Below are positions 1 through 6,407 of a stretch of DNA of 13,960 bases, piece after piece; positions within the stretch are counted from its first letter, which is position 1; every line of letters starts with the position of its first letter. Location: positions 1-13,960 of the forward strand of contig DATAZV010000023.1 of NCBI GenBank assembly GCA_036271855.1, read 5' to 3'. The notes below the pieces were generated by a model, which had not been told where the DNA came from, did no database searches, and saw only the letters and a program-made list of their open reading frames with translations. This DNA is from JAQGMJ01 sp036271855. GTDB lineage: Bacteria > Pseudomonadota > Gammaproteobacteria > Burkholderiales > JAEUOS01. A program made the translations under genes and the position numbers.

Positions 1-372
1 TCGCCGCGCTCCGACCTGTTTTCGCTGGGCGTGATCGCCTACCAGATGCTCACCGGGCGCCTGCCCTACGGCGCCGAAGTGGCGAAGGCGCGCAGCCGCG
101 CGGCACAGCGGCGCCTGCGCTACGATTGCGCGCAGGGCGACAGGCGCGAGATCCCCGCCTGGGTCGACGAAGCGCTGCGCCGGGCCGTGCACCCCGAGCC
201 GGCGCGGCGCTATCCCGAACTGTCCGAATTCCTGCAGGACCTGCGCCGGCCGAACCGCGAATTCCTGAGCCGCACGCGCGCGCCCCTGCTGGAGCGCGAC
301 CCGCTGGCGTTCTGGAAGTCGCTATGCCTGCTGCTGGCGGTGCTGCTGGTGCTGGCGCTGCTGCGCCATTGA
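1..372 (+). CDS. Serine/threonine protein kinase, C-terminal part (probable bifunctional kinase/phosphatase), 5' end outside the window
   Basis: The reading frame is open from base 1, so only the last 123 residues are present. The fragment opens with S-P-R-S-D-L-F-S-L-G-V, then Y-Q-M-L-T-G-R-L-P-Y. This is the kinase subdomain IX pattern of Hanks-type Ser/Thr kinases, with its invariant Asp. The tail of the kinase fold follows (A-W-V-D-E-A-L-R-R-A, then the P-A-R-R-Y-P-E-L-S-E-F subdomain XI Arg region). It ends in a hydrophobic stretch at about residues 104-121 and then R-H, which looks like a C-terminal membrane anchor. Kinases with this ending, usually with an N-terminal PP2C-type phosphatase domain, are commonly found beside narK and nitrite reductase genes in proteobacteria. 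The phosphatase part is not visible here. The gene converges on the nasT-like gene with a 19-base gap. The kinase assignment is firm; the bifunctional form and nitrate role are inferred from context. Confidence 0.85.
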   Translation, partial: SPRSDLFSLGVIAYQMLTGRLPYGAEVAKARSRAAQRRLRYDCAQGDRREIPAWVDEALRRAVHPEPARRYPELSEFLQDLRRPNREFLSRTRAPLLERDPLAFWKSLCLLLAVLLVLALLRH

Positions 373-391
373 ACGCCCGTGCAGGCGCACC

Positions 392-967
392 TCAGGCCAG
401 CAAGTGCGCGGTGTTGATGATCTGCTCGGCGATGGCGCCCATCTTGAGTTTCTTTTCCATCGCCAGCTTGCGCAGGGCCGAGTAGGCCTCGTTCTCGCTC
501 ATGCGTCGCGACTGCATCAGGATGCCCTTGGCGCGGTCGACCAGCTTGCGTTCCTCCAGCTTGCTGGAGGCCTCTTCGAGCGCGTCGCGCGTTTCGCGCA
601 GTAGCTTGAAGCGGGCGCGCGCGGCGGCCAGTTGCGAGGGCAGGTGCTCGCCGGAGAGACCGCCGGTTTCCCAGGCCTGCACACCGCAGGCGGCCGCCTG
701 CTCGATGCTGGCCTGCGCGGTGTCGCTGGTGTATACGGCCACTGCGCAGGGCGCGTTGTCGTAGAGCACGCGCAAGGCCTCGAACAGCGCGGGCGAGGGC
801 GACTCGATGGCGATCACCACGATGTCCGGCTCGATCGCGCTGGCGCGCTTGAGCAGGCGTTGCGGCTCGGTGATTTCGTCGAGCACGTTGTAGCCGGCGG
901 CCAGCAGCCCCAGGCGCAGGGGCTCGGGCGAGGCGGGGGCTTCAGTCAGTATGAGGGCTCGCGGCAT
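392..967 (-). CDS. nasT: NasT-like ANTAR-domain antitermination regulator with a degenerate receiver domain
   Basis: A 191-residue protein. Residues 1-120 have the length and spacing of a response-regulator receiver. Residues about 131-187 (ending E-E-R-K-L-V-D-R-A-K-G-I-L-M, then A-Y-S-A-L-R-K-L-A-M and I-A-E-Q-I-I) are a clear ANTAR RNA-binding domain preceded by a helical linker. NasT binds hairpin pairs in the leaders of nitrate assimilation transcripts and prevents termination; its usual inhibitor is the nitrate sensor NasS. The N terminus reads L-I-L-T-E-A-P, without the acidic pair of true receivers. The expected phospho-acceptor position reads V-I-A-I-E-S-P-S, so control by phosphorylation is unlikely. 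The gene lies 84 bases downstream of narK on the same strand, so it is probably co-transcribed. No nasS is present in the window. The ATG at 967 has only a weak GAG upstream. Confidence 0.85.
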   Translation of the reverse strand: MPRALILTEAPASPEPLRLGLLAAGYNVLDEITEPQRLLKRASAIEPDIVVIAIESPSPALFEALRVLYDNAPCAVAVYTSDTAQASIEQAAACGVQAWETGGLSGEHLPSQLAAARARFKLLRETRDALEEASSKLEERKLVDRAKGILMQSRRMSENEAYSALRKLAMEKKLKMGAIAEQIINTAHLLA

Positions 968-1051
968 TGCGTAGCTCTAGTCTCGGTTATGTTTATCGGA
1001 TAAGCGTCGCTGCTTGCTTCGTCGTTGCCTACGTCGTGTTTTATGCGGCCT

Positions 1052-2281
1052 TCAGGCGCGCGCGGGCGCACCGCGCCACAGGCTGCGCCAGCGCGTCTTA
1101 ACCACCGCCAGGCCGATCAGCGCGATCACCGCGCAGGCGGCGAACATCAAAAAGCCGGCGCGATAGCTGCCGCCGGCCTGGTGTGAAAAACCCAGCGAGG
1201 CGACCAGCAAAAAACCGCCGACGGCGCCGGCCATGCCGATCATCGCCGTCATCTCGCTCATCTCCTGGCGAAAGCGCTGCGGCACCACCTGGAACACCGC
1301 GCCGTTGGCCATGCCCAGCGCCAGCATGGCGATGCCGAACACCACCAGCGCGCTCGGCGCCGAGGGCAGGCCGACGGCCGCCGTCACCAGGGTTGCCGCC
1401 GCCGTGCCGTAGAGAATGGCCAGCGCGCGAATCCCGCCCAGGCGCTCGGCGAAGTGCACGCCGAAGGGGCGGAACACCGAGCCGATGCAGCAGCACAGCG
1501 CCGCGCAGTAACCGGCGGAAACCGCGGAGAGGCCGAACTCGGTGGCGAAATACACGGTGAGGAAGGAAGCCAGGCCGACAAAGCCGCCGAAGCTCACCGC
1601 GTAGAAAAACATGAACCACAGCGCGTCGTGGTTGCGCAGTACCCGCAGGTAGTCGGCGCTTTTCCGCATCGGCGCCGGTTCGTCGCCGTCGCGCGCGGCC
1701 AGCAGGTAGTAGGCGAGGGCGAGGATCAGCGGCACCAGGGCCATGCCCAGCACGTTCTGCCAGCCCCAGGCCGCCGCCAGCGAGGGGCCGAAAAAGGCCG
1801 CCAGCACGGTGCCAAAATTGCCCGCACCGGTGATGCCCAGCGCCAGCCCGCGATGCTCGGGCGGGTAGATACCGGAAGCCAGGCGCAGCGCCGCGGCGAA
1901 CGAGGCGCCGGCCAGGCCCAGCACCACGCCCAGCGCCAGCACTTCCGCGTAACTGTCGACGCCGATCAGCCACACCGCCATCAGCGCGCCGATCACCACC
2001 ACCTGGCCGATGGCGCCTGCCAGGCGCGGCTGCAGGCGGTCGGCCAGCATGCCCATGGCGACGCGCAGAATGGCGCCGGCCAACAGCGGCGTGGCGATCA
2101 TCAGGCCTTGCTCGGCGGCGGAAAGCTTGAGGTCGGCGGCGATCTGCACCGCCAGCGGGCCGAGCAGTACCCAGGCCATGAAGGTGAAATTGAAGTAGAG
2201 AAAGGCCGCCACCAGGGTGGGCGAGTGGCCGGCGCGCCAGAAGGGCACCCGCGAGGAAGCCCGTGATACAGGCTTGGACAT
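1052..2281 (-). CDS. narK: Nitrate/nitrite transporter of the NarK/NasA (NNP, MFS) family
   Basis: About 409 residues with some twelve hydrophobic segments, as in the major facilitator superfamily. Family marks: L-R-V-A-M-G-M-L-A-D-R early on, carrying the substrate-binding Arg region and the MFS loop 2-3 motif; G-I-T-G-A-G-N-F-G-T, the first nitrate signature; F-R-P-F-G with the second Arg region; and G-M-A-N-G-A-V-F-Q-V-V-P-Q-R-F followed by I-G-M-A-G-A-V-G-G-F, the second nitrate signature. It should sit in the inner membrane and import nitrate for assimilation. An in-frame ATG at 2290 directly touches the GGAG motif, leaving no spacer. The ATG at 2281 has GGAG nine bases upstream and was chosen. 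The promoter region holds a sigma-54 site and the next gene is nasT-like, which favours an assimilatory role over a respiratory one. The precise name (narK or nasA) is not settled by sequence alone. Confidence 0.9.
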   Translation of the reverse strand: MSKPVSRASSRVPFWRAGHSPTLVAAFLYFNFTFMAWVLLGPLAVQIAADLKLSAAEQGLMIATPLLAGAILRVAMGMLADRLQPRLAGAIGQVVVIGALMAVWLIGVDSYAEVLALGVVLGLAGASFAAALRLASGIYPPEHRGLALGITGAGNFGTVLAAFFGPSLAAAWGWQNVLGMALVPLILALAYYLLAARDGDEPAPMRKSADYLRVLRNHDALWFMFFYAVSFGGFVGLASFLTVYFATEFGLSAVSAGYCAALCCCIGSVFRPFGVHFAERLGGIRALAILYGTAAATLVTAAVGLPSAPSALVVFGIAMLALGMANGAVFQVVPQRFRQEMSEMTAMIGMAGAVGGFLLVASLGFSHQAGGSYRAGFLMFAACAVIALIGLAVVKTRWRSLWRGAPARA

Positions 2282-2305
2282 TGAAACCATCTCCGTTGAT
2301 GTGGT

Positions 2306-2337
2306 GCGCAGCAGCTTTGCGCGGCCGGCAATCCGGC
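2306..2337 (-). promoter_or_regulatory. Two tandem short hairpins in the narK leader, candidate NasT target
   Basis: In the predicted leader RNA, GCCGG-ATTG-CCGGC (2337 down to 2324) is followed one base later by GCGCA-AAGCTGC-TGCGC (2322 down to 2306). ANTAR proteins recognise paired small hairpins, usually with six-base loops carrying A at position 1 and G at position 4. These loops (4 and 7 bases) do not fit that rule cleanly, and no U-run terminator follows before the ATG. The arrangement is suggestive only. Confidence 0.3.
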
Positions 2338-2353
2338 ATTTTATTCCGTACCT

Positions 2354-2369
2354 CGCAAGGCATATGCCA
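2354..2369 (-). promoter_or_regulatory. Sigma-54 (RpoN) -24/-12 promoter for narK-nasT
   Basis: The minus strand reads TGGCATATGCCTTGCG. This matches the sigma-54 consensus TGGCAYR-N4-TTGCW except at its last base, with the required GG-N10-GC spacing. Transcription would begin near 2343, giving a leader of about 62 bases before the narK ATG at 2281. Sigma-54 promoters need an upstream activator. For nitrate assimilation genes this is often NtrC, which matches the gene content here. Confidence 0.8.
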
Positions 2370-2435
2370 GCTTGCGCTGCCCTTTGCCAGAGGGGCGGCG
2401 CGGCTGTCGTGCCGGGACCGGGCGATCACGTGCCC

Positions 2436-2460
2436 ATAGCAGTGCGCTTTGCACTGCGAT
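2436..2460. promoter_or_regulatory. Near-perfect dyad upstream of the sigma-54 promoter, possible activator site
   Basis: GCAGTGC (2439-2445) and GCACTGC (2451-2457) form a perfect 7-bp inverted repeat with a 5-base spacer. Skipping one mismatched pair adds two more pairs on each side, giving 25 bases overall. It lies roughly 95-115 bases upstream of the predicted narK start of transcription, a normal distance for a sigma-54 enhancer. The half-site order (GTGC then GCAC) is the reverse of the classical NtrC dyad (GCAC...GTGC), so assignment to NtrC is not supported. Confidence 0.45.
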
Positions 2461-2625
2461 AGGGCGCGCCGCCGCGGGCAGGGCGATGCGGGCGCCGCGC
2501 TCGCGTGCTCGGAACGCGTGCGACAATGAGAATATCGTCCAACGCCTGCCGCCCGCCATGGAATTGCCGCTGCCAACGCGCTTTTGCCTTGCCCGCGCCG
2601 CGTGCCGCCGCGTGGGGCGTGCTGC

Positions 2626-3603
2626 ATGAGCCGCCACCTGGTGTTCAACGGCGACGCCGACGGCCTGTGCGCCGCCCAGCAGTTGCGCCTGGCCGGCTTC
2701 GCGCCGGACCAGGTGGTCACCGGCGTCAAGCGCGACATCGCGCTGCTGGAGCGGGTCGATGGCGGTGCCGGCGACGTCGTCTACGTGGCCGATATTTCGC
2801 TCGACAGCAACCGCGCGCCGCTGTTGCGCCTGCTCGGCGCCGGCGCCCAGGTGGTGTGGCACGACCATCACTACGCCGGCGAGATTCCCGCCCATCCGGG
2901 GCTCACGGCGCACATCGACACCGCTTCTTCGGCCTGCTCGAGCCTGATCGTCGACCACTTGCTGCAGGGCCGCTTTCGCGCCTGGGCAGTGGCGGCGGCC
3001 TACGGCGACAACCTGCACGCATCGGCACACGCGGCGGCGCAGGCCATCGACCTGAGCGAGGCGGACGAGGCCCTGTTGCGCGAATTCGGCGAACTGGTGA
3101 ACTACAACGCCTATGGCGAAAGCGAGGCCGACCTGTGCATGCCGCCGGCCGTGCTGTTCGCGCGCTTCGGCGCCCATGCCGATCCGCGTGAGCTGATCGC
3201 CGCCGAGCCGGCGCTGCTGGCGCGCCTGCGCGCGTGTTTCGACAGCGACATGGTGCATGCGCACGCGCTGGCGCCCACCACCCTGCACGACGCGCCTTGC
3301 GGGGTGGCTGCCTATGTGCTGCCGGATGAGCCATGGGCGCGCCGGGTCAATGGCGTGTTCGCCAACGAACTGGCGCGCGCGCATCCCGAGCGTGCCCACG
3401 CGGTACTGGTGGCGGGCGTGAAAGAGGGCGCGCCGGGCTACATGGTCAGCGTGCGAGCGCCCAGCGTGCGGCCCGACGGCGCGGATGCGGTGTGCCGGCA
3501 ATTCGCCAGCGGCGGCGGCCGTAGCCGCGCCGCCGGCATCAACTGGCTGCCGCATGACGATCTGCCTCGCCTCGGGCAAATCCTCGCTGCTGCCTATCCG
3601 TAG
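2626..3603 (+). CDS. DHH/DHHA1-family phosphoesterase
   Basis: 325 residues. Motif I reads F-N-G-D-A-D-G at residues 7-13, motif II has Asp56 in V-A-D-I-S, the signature D-H-H is at residues 80-82 (V-W-H-D-H-H), and a further Asp128 lies in A-Y-G-D-N. The C-terminal DHHA1-like element reads G-G-G-R-S-R-A-A-G at about 296-304, with Arg where many family members have His. These residues bind two metal ions and the nucleic-acid or nucleotide end in RecJ, NrnA and relatives, so the protein probably hydrolyses a phosphodiester of a small nucleotide or single-stranded nucleic acid in the cytoplasm. The protein is too short for RecJ. An in-frame ATG at 2584 would add fourteen residues (P-C-P-R-R-V...) of no family character. 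The ATG at 2626 starts directly before the first beta strand and was chosen. Homologues are sometimes loosely labelled acetyltransferase, which the motifs do not support. Confidence 0.85.
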   Translation: MSRHLVFNGDADGLCAAQQLRLAGFAPDQVVTGVKRDIALLERVDGGAGDVVYVADISLDSNRAPLLRLLGAGAQVVWHDHHYAGEIPAHPGLTAHIDTASSACSSLIVDHLLQGRFRAWAVAAAYGDNLHASAHAAAQAIDLSEADEALLREFGELVNYNAYGESEADLCMPPAVLFARFGAHADPRELIAAEPALLARLRACFDSDMVHAHALAPTTLHDAPCGVAAYVLPDEPWARRVNGVFANELARAHPERAHAVLVAGVKEGAPGYMVSVRAPSVRPDGADAVCRQFASGGGRSRAAGINWLPHDDLPRLGQILAAAYP

Positions 3604-3626
3604 AACCCGGCCCAGGTGTACGAGGC

Positions 3627-3642
3627 GTTGCGGAGCCGCAAC
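3627..3642. repeat. Short inverted repeat between the DHH and MCD genes
   Basis: GTTGCG-GAGC-CGCAAC forms a perfect 6-bp stem with a 4-base loop, 24 bases after the DHH stop codon. No T-run follows, so it is not a standard intrinsic terminator. It could stabilise the 3' end of the upstream message. The rest of this 160-base gap is comparatively AT-rich before the MCD start and may hold its promoter, but I cannot pick out a convincing -35/-10 pair. Confidence 0.4.
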
Positions 3643-3763
3643 AAGCGTGGCCCCCAGTCCGCATCTTGTGCCCAATTTGGTGTAATTCGCTGCTATCCTG
3701 ATGCCTACGGCGCGCTATTGTCTGGTTCGCGTCATAATTCATTTTCACGTTTTCGCCTAATTG

Positions 3764-5164
3764 ATGAGCAATAATCCGATTCCCGCCGAAGTCACCGCCG
3801 CCCCCGCCAAACCGAACCTGCTGGGCCGTGTCGGTGCCTGGTTCAAGGGCGAGGCCAGCGGCGAGCCGGCCGTCTCCAGCTCCAGCCTGCGCACCTGGAA
3901 GCGCGACCTCGAAGCCTGCGCCAAGGAGCAGGGCGGGCCGGTGGCCTCGCGCACCCGCGCGCTGGGCCTGATCGGCCAATACGGGGCGATGGATGCGGCC
4001 ACCCGCCTGGAAGCCCTGCGCGCCTTCGCCACCGAGCTCAAGCCCGATGCCGAGCCGCTGGAAAAGGCCTATGCCGAATACGCCGCCCGCCGCAACACGG
4101 CGGAAGAATGGGAACTGGAAACGCGCCTGCGCGAAGCCATGGTGTCGCCGCGCGCGCGGGTGATCCGCCAGGTCGGCTCGGCCGAGGCCGGGGTGCGCTT
4201 CCTGGTTGATGTGCGCGCCGAGGTGCTGAATCACCTGAAAGAGATTCCCGAACTCAAGGTGCTGGACGCCGAACTGGCCGAGCAGCTGGGCGCCTGGTTC
4301 GAGGTCGGCTTTCTCGAATTGCGCCGCTTAAGTTGGGACACGCCCGCCAGCATTCTCGAAAAGCTGATGGCCTACGAGGCGGTGCACGAAATCCACTCCT
4401 GGGCGGACCTGAAAAACCGCCTGGACCATGACCGCCGCATCTACGCCTACTTCCACCCGCGCCTGAAGGACGAGCCGCTGGTGTTCGTCGAGGTGGCGCT
4501 GACCAACGACATCGCCGGCAACGTGCAGGCGCTGCTCGACGTCTCCGCCCCGGTGTTCGACACCAAGCGCGCGCGGGCGGCGATGTTCTATTCCATCTCC
4601 AGCACGCAAGTGGGCCTGCGCGGCATTTCCTTCGGCAACTTTTTGCTCAAGCGCGTGGTGGAGGACTTGAAGCGCGACTTCCCCAAGCTGGCGCACTTCG
4701 CCACGCTCTCGCCGGTGCCGGGTTTCGCCTCGTGGCTGAAAACCGCGCAACTGCCGAACGAACTCAAGCTGGCGCTGGCCAATGTCAATGCCTCGCCCGA
4801 CTGGGCGCGCGACGCCGAGGCCACCCACCGCCTGCGCGGCGCGCTGACGGCGCTGGGTGCCTACTACCTGGTCGAGGCGAAAGAAAAGCGCGGCCAGCCG
4901 CGCGACCCGGTGGCACGCTTTCACCTCGGCAATGGTGCCCGCCTGGAACGCATCCACTGGCTGGCCGACACCTCCGCCAAGGGCTTGAAGCAATCTTATG
5001 GCCTGATGGTCAATTACTACTACGACGTCGACCAGATCGAGGCCAACGTCGAGGCCTTCGACAGCAACGGCACGGTGGCCGCCAACAGCCGCCTGAAACG
5101 CCTGGCGGACCTGGGCGCGCGGGTGCTGGCGGGCAAGCAGGTGACGTCTTTCGCGGAAAGCTGA
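3764..5164 (+). CDS. Malonyl-CoA decarboxylase (MCD family)
   Basis: 466 residues, close to the family length. The N-terminal half is the helical domain. The C-terminal catalytic domain carries the family strings Y-E-A-V-H-E-I-H-S-W-A-D-L (about 204-216), Y-F-H-P-R-L-K-D-E-P-L-V-F-V-E-V-A-L, F-Y-S-I-S-S-T-Q-V-G-L-R-G-I (275-288) and T-L-S-P-V-P-G-F. R-F-H-L-G-N-G-A (385-392) holds His387, which matches the catalytic His of the human enzyme; the catalytic Ser lies in the S-I-S-S-T-Q segment. The enzyme converts malonyl-CoA to acetyl-CoA and CO2. No peroxisomal or secretion signal is visible, so it should be cytoplasmic. The ATG at 3764 was preferred to the adjoining TTG at 3761; no good ribosome site precedes either. 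No matB-like synthetase or matC carrier is in the window, but a CoA-transferase and a Bug receptor follow a few kilobases on. Malonate use is therefore plausible but not proven. Confidence 0.93.
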   Translation: MSNNPIPAEVTAAPAKPNLLGRVGAWFKGEASGEPAVSSSSLRTWKRDLEACAKEQGGPVASRTRALGLIGQYGAMDAATRLEALRAFATELKPDAEPLEKAYAEYAARRNTAEEWELETRLREAMVSPRARVIRQVGSAEAGVRFLVDVRAEVLNHLKEIPELKVLDAELAEQLGAWFEVGFLELRRLSWDTPASILEKLMAYEAVHEIHSWADLKNRLDHDRRIYAYFHPRLKDEPLVFVEVALTNDIAGNVQALLDVSAPVFDTKRARAAMFYSISSTQVGLRGISFGNFLLKRVVEDLKRDFPKLAHFATLSPVPGFASWLKTAQLPNELKLALANVNASPDWARDAEATHRLRGALTALGAYYLVEAKEKRGQPRDPVARFHLGNGARLERIHWLADTSAKGLKQSYGLMVNYYYDVDQIEANVEAFDSNGTVAANSRLKRLADLGARVLAGKQVTSFAES

Positions 5165-5172
5165 GGAGCCGC

Positions 5173-5188
5173 GCGGCATCAGTGCCGC
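5173..5188. repeat. Inverted repeat at the MCD/DUF155 convergent junction, containing a stop codon
   Basis: GCGGCA-TCAG-TGCCGC is a perfect 6-bp stem with a 4-base loop. It sits 8 bases beyond the MCD stop and includes the stop codon of the opposing gene (5179-5181). No T-run follows on either strand. A role as a two-way mRNA end or weak terminator is possible. Confidence 0.45.
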
Positions 5189-6294
5189 AGCACCGCCAGC
5201 ACGATCTCCACTGCGATCAGCACGATCACGGTGATTTCCATCAGCTCGGCGCGGCTGCTTGAAGCTTCCTCGTAGAGCGCGCGGTAGGTGTCGCGGATGA
5301 TGGCAAGCTTGCGCTCGACCCCGGCGTAGACGGTGCGCACACGGAAGGTCTCCACTGCCGAGGTGTAGATACGCGCGAGGTAAACGTCCTCGGTCACCTG
5401 CAGCGCGTTGTCGACCTTCTCGGTCAGTTCGGTGACTTCGGCCACCAGCGCGTTGAGCTGGCGCGCCAGGCCGGCGTAGCGGCGCGCGGCGAGCAGGCTC
5501 AAGGGGCGGCGGATCGACTCGACCATCTTGTACATGCGCGGCAACTCGTCATCCAGCAGGCTGTCGTAGTAGCGCATTTCCAGCAGCTGGGCGTTGGCCA
5601 CTTCGAGCACGTCGTCGACATCGGAATCGCCGCGCGGCTCGTAGACGAAGGCGCGGTCCCAGGTGAGGATCACCAGGTCGTCTTCGTAGTAGGAAAAGCG
5701 CTGGCGCAGCAGGTCGTTGCGCGCGGGCTCGGAGAGTGTGCGGTAGTCGCCCGAGAGCATGGGCACGAAGTCGACCTGCTCCAGCAGCTCGCGCGCCGAG
5801 GGCTGGGTGTCGAATGCATGCACCACGCCCAGGAGGTAGTCCTCTTCGATAATCGCCGGGTTGGGGCGCGACAGCGCGGCGCCCAGCACCTTGCGCAACT
5901 GTTCGAGCAGGGCCGCCCAGTGCGCCGTGTCGGTGCCGGGGCCGATGGCCTCCTGGATGTCGTTCATCAGGCGCGCGAAGGCGGTGACATCGCGGCCGTC
6001 CGCCTGCACCTGCAGGCCCAGGCTGACCACGCCAAAGTCGTACAGGCGCGCGGTGGCGCTGGCCTGCACGGTGCCGCTGGACAGTTCCAGGGTGACGGTG
6101 CCGATGCCCAGGGCCAGCGGCGGTACGCCGAAGCTGATGGCCTTGGGCGAGGTGCCGGTGAGGTGGGCGCGCGCGGCGGGGCCGAGGGCATGGGCGGCCC
6201 ACAATCGCTCAGCTTGCGCCAGGTCGATGGAGTAGGCGACGTCGACCAGCCGCAGCGCGAGGATGTGGCCGGCAGTGACGACGAGCTTGCCCAT
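5179..6294 (-). CDS. DUF155/RMD1-like protein with a C-terminal membrane anchor
   Basis: 371 residues. The second half reads Y-Y-E-D-D-L-V-I-L-T-W-D-R-A-F-V-Y, then V-A-N-A-Q-L-L-E-M-R-Y-Y-D, a long charged and probably coiled-coil stretch (E-L-T-E-K-V-D-N-A-L, D-V-Y-L-A-R-I-Y) and a final hydrophobic helix (I-T-V-I-V-L-I-A-V-E-I-V-L) ending L-R-H. This layout, with a late E-x-x-I-I-L-I-x-E-I tail helix, is that of the DUF155/RMD1/RMND1 group, whose eukaryotic members act in mitochondrial membranes. The bacterial function is unknown. The open frame extends up to 6408. The ATG at 6294 is preceded by AGGA eight bases upstream (plus-strand TCCT near 6303-6306) and was chosen; the upstream extension is Arg/Pro-rich and not protein-like. 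The gene converges on MCD and is divergent from the crotonase. The family assignment rests on pattern memory and needs a profile search. Confidence 0.6.
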   Translation of the reverse strand: MGKLVVTAGHILALRLVDVAYSIDLAQAERLWAAHALGPAARAHLTGTSPKAISFGVPPLALGIGTVTLELSSGTVQASATARLYDFGVVSLGLQVQADGRDVTAFARLMNDIQEAIGPGTDTAHWAALLEQLRKVLGAALSRPNPAIIEEDYLLGVVHAFDTQPSARELLEQVDFVPMLSGDYRTLSEPARNDLLRQRFSYYEDDLVILTWDRAFVYEPRGDSDVDDVLEVANAQLLEMRYYDSLLDDELPRMYKMVESIRRPLSLLAARRYAGLARQLNALVAEVTELTEKVDNALQVTEDVYLARIYTSAVETFRVRTVYAGVERKLAIIRDTYRALYEEASSSRAELMEITVIVLIAVEIVLAVLRH

Positions 6295-6318
6295 GATCGG
6301 TTTCCTTCCGGGGCGGCC

Positions 6319-6344
6319 TGGCGGTGGCGGCGATGCCACCGCCA
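6319..6344. promoter_or_regulatory. 10-bp perfect inverted repeat upstream of the DUF155-like gene
   Basis: TGGCGGTGGC (6319-6328) and GCCACCGCCA (6335-6344) are exact reverse complements with a 6-base loop (GGCGAT). It lies 25 bases upstream of the DUF155-like start codon, just beyond its ribosome site. It could be an operator in the divergent promoter region or a stable hairpin in the 5' leader of the leftward gene. No T-run accompanies it. Confidence 0.5.
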
Positions 6345-6407
6345 CTGCGTTACCATTGCGCCTTTGGCGTTCGCATCGGGCCGGTATCCGCCTCTTGCGC
6401 CGCCGCA

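Larger units (their letters stand above)
2282..2625. other. Divergent regulatory gap between narK (leftward) and the DHH gene (rightward)
   Basis: This 344-base stretch has no credible gene. On the minus strand it holds the narK control elements listed separately: a distal dyad at 2436-2460, a sigma-54 promoter at 2354-2369 and two small hairpins in the leader. On the plus strand the only promoter-like string I see for the DHH gene is a GACAAT box near 2522-2527 without a convincing -35 partner. The rest is GC-rich and unremarkable. Confidence 0.7.

Noticed and set aside
379..390. GTGC-AGGC-GCAC as a terminator between the kinase and nasT genes
   Set aside because: Only a 4-bp stem and no T-run; too weak to call.
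968..1051. Separate promoter for nasT in the narK-nasT gap
   Set aside because: Some AT-rich strings occur, but no -35/-10 pair with proper spacing. Co-transcription with narK is simpler.
2439..2457. Classical NtrC binding site
   Set aside because: The half-sites are in the order GTGC then GCAC, opposite to the NtrC consensus. It is kept only as an unassigned dyad.
1098..2738. Long open frame on the minus strand overlapping narK in another frame
   Set aside because: It is Arg/Pro/Gly-rich without domains and runs through the narK promoter region. It is a GC-rich shadow of narK, whose translation has clear NNP motifs.
2341..3675. 444-residue open frame opposite the DHH gene
   Set aside because: His/Arg/Gln-rich composition typical of antisense frames in GC-rich DNA. 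The plus strand encodes a convincing DHH protein with all its motifs.
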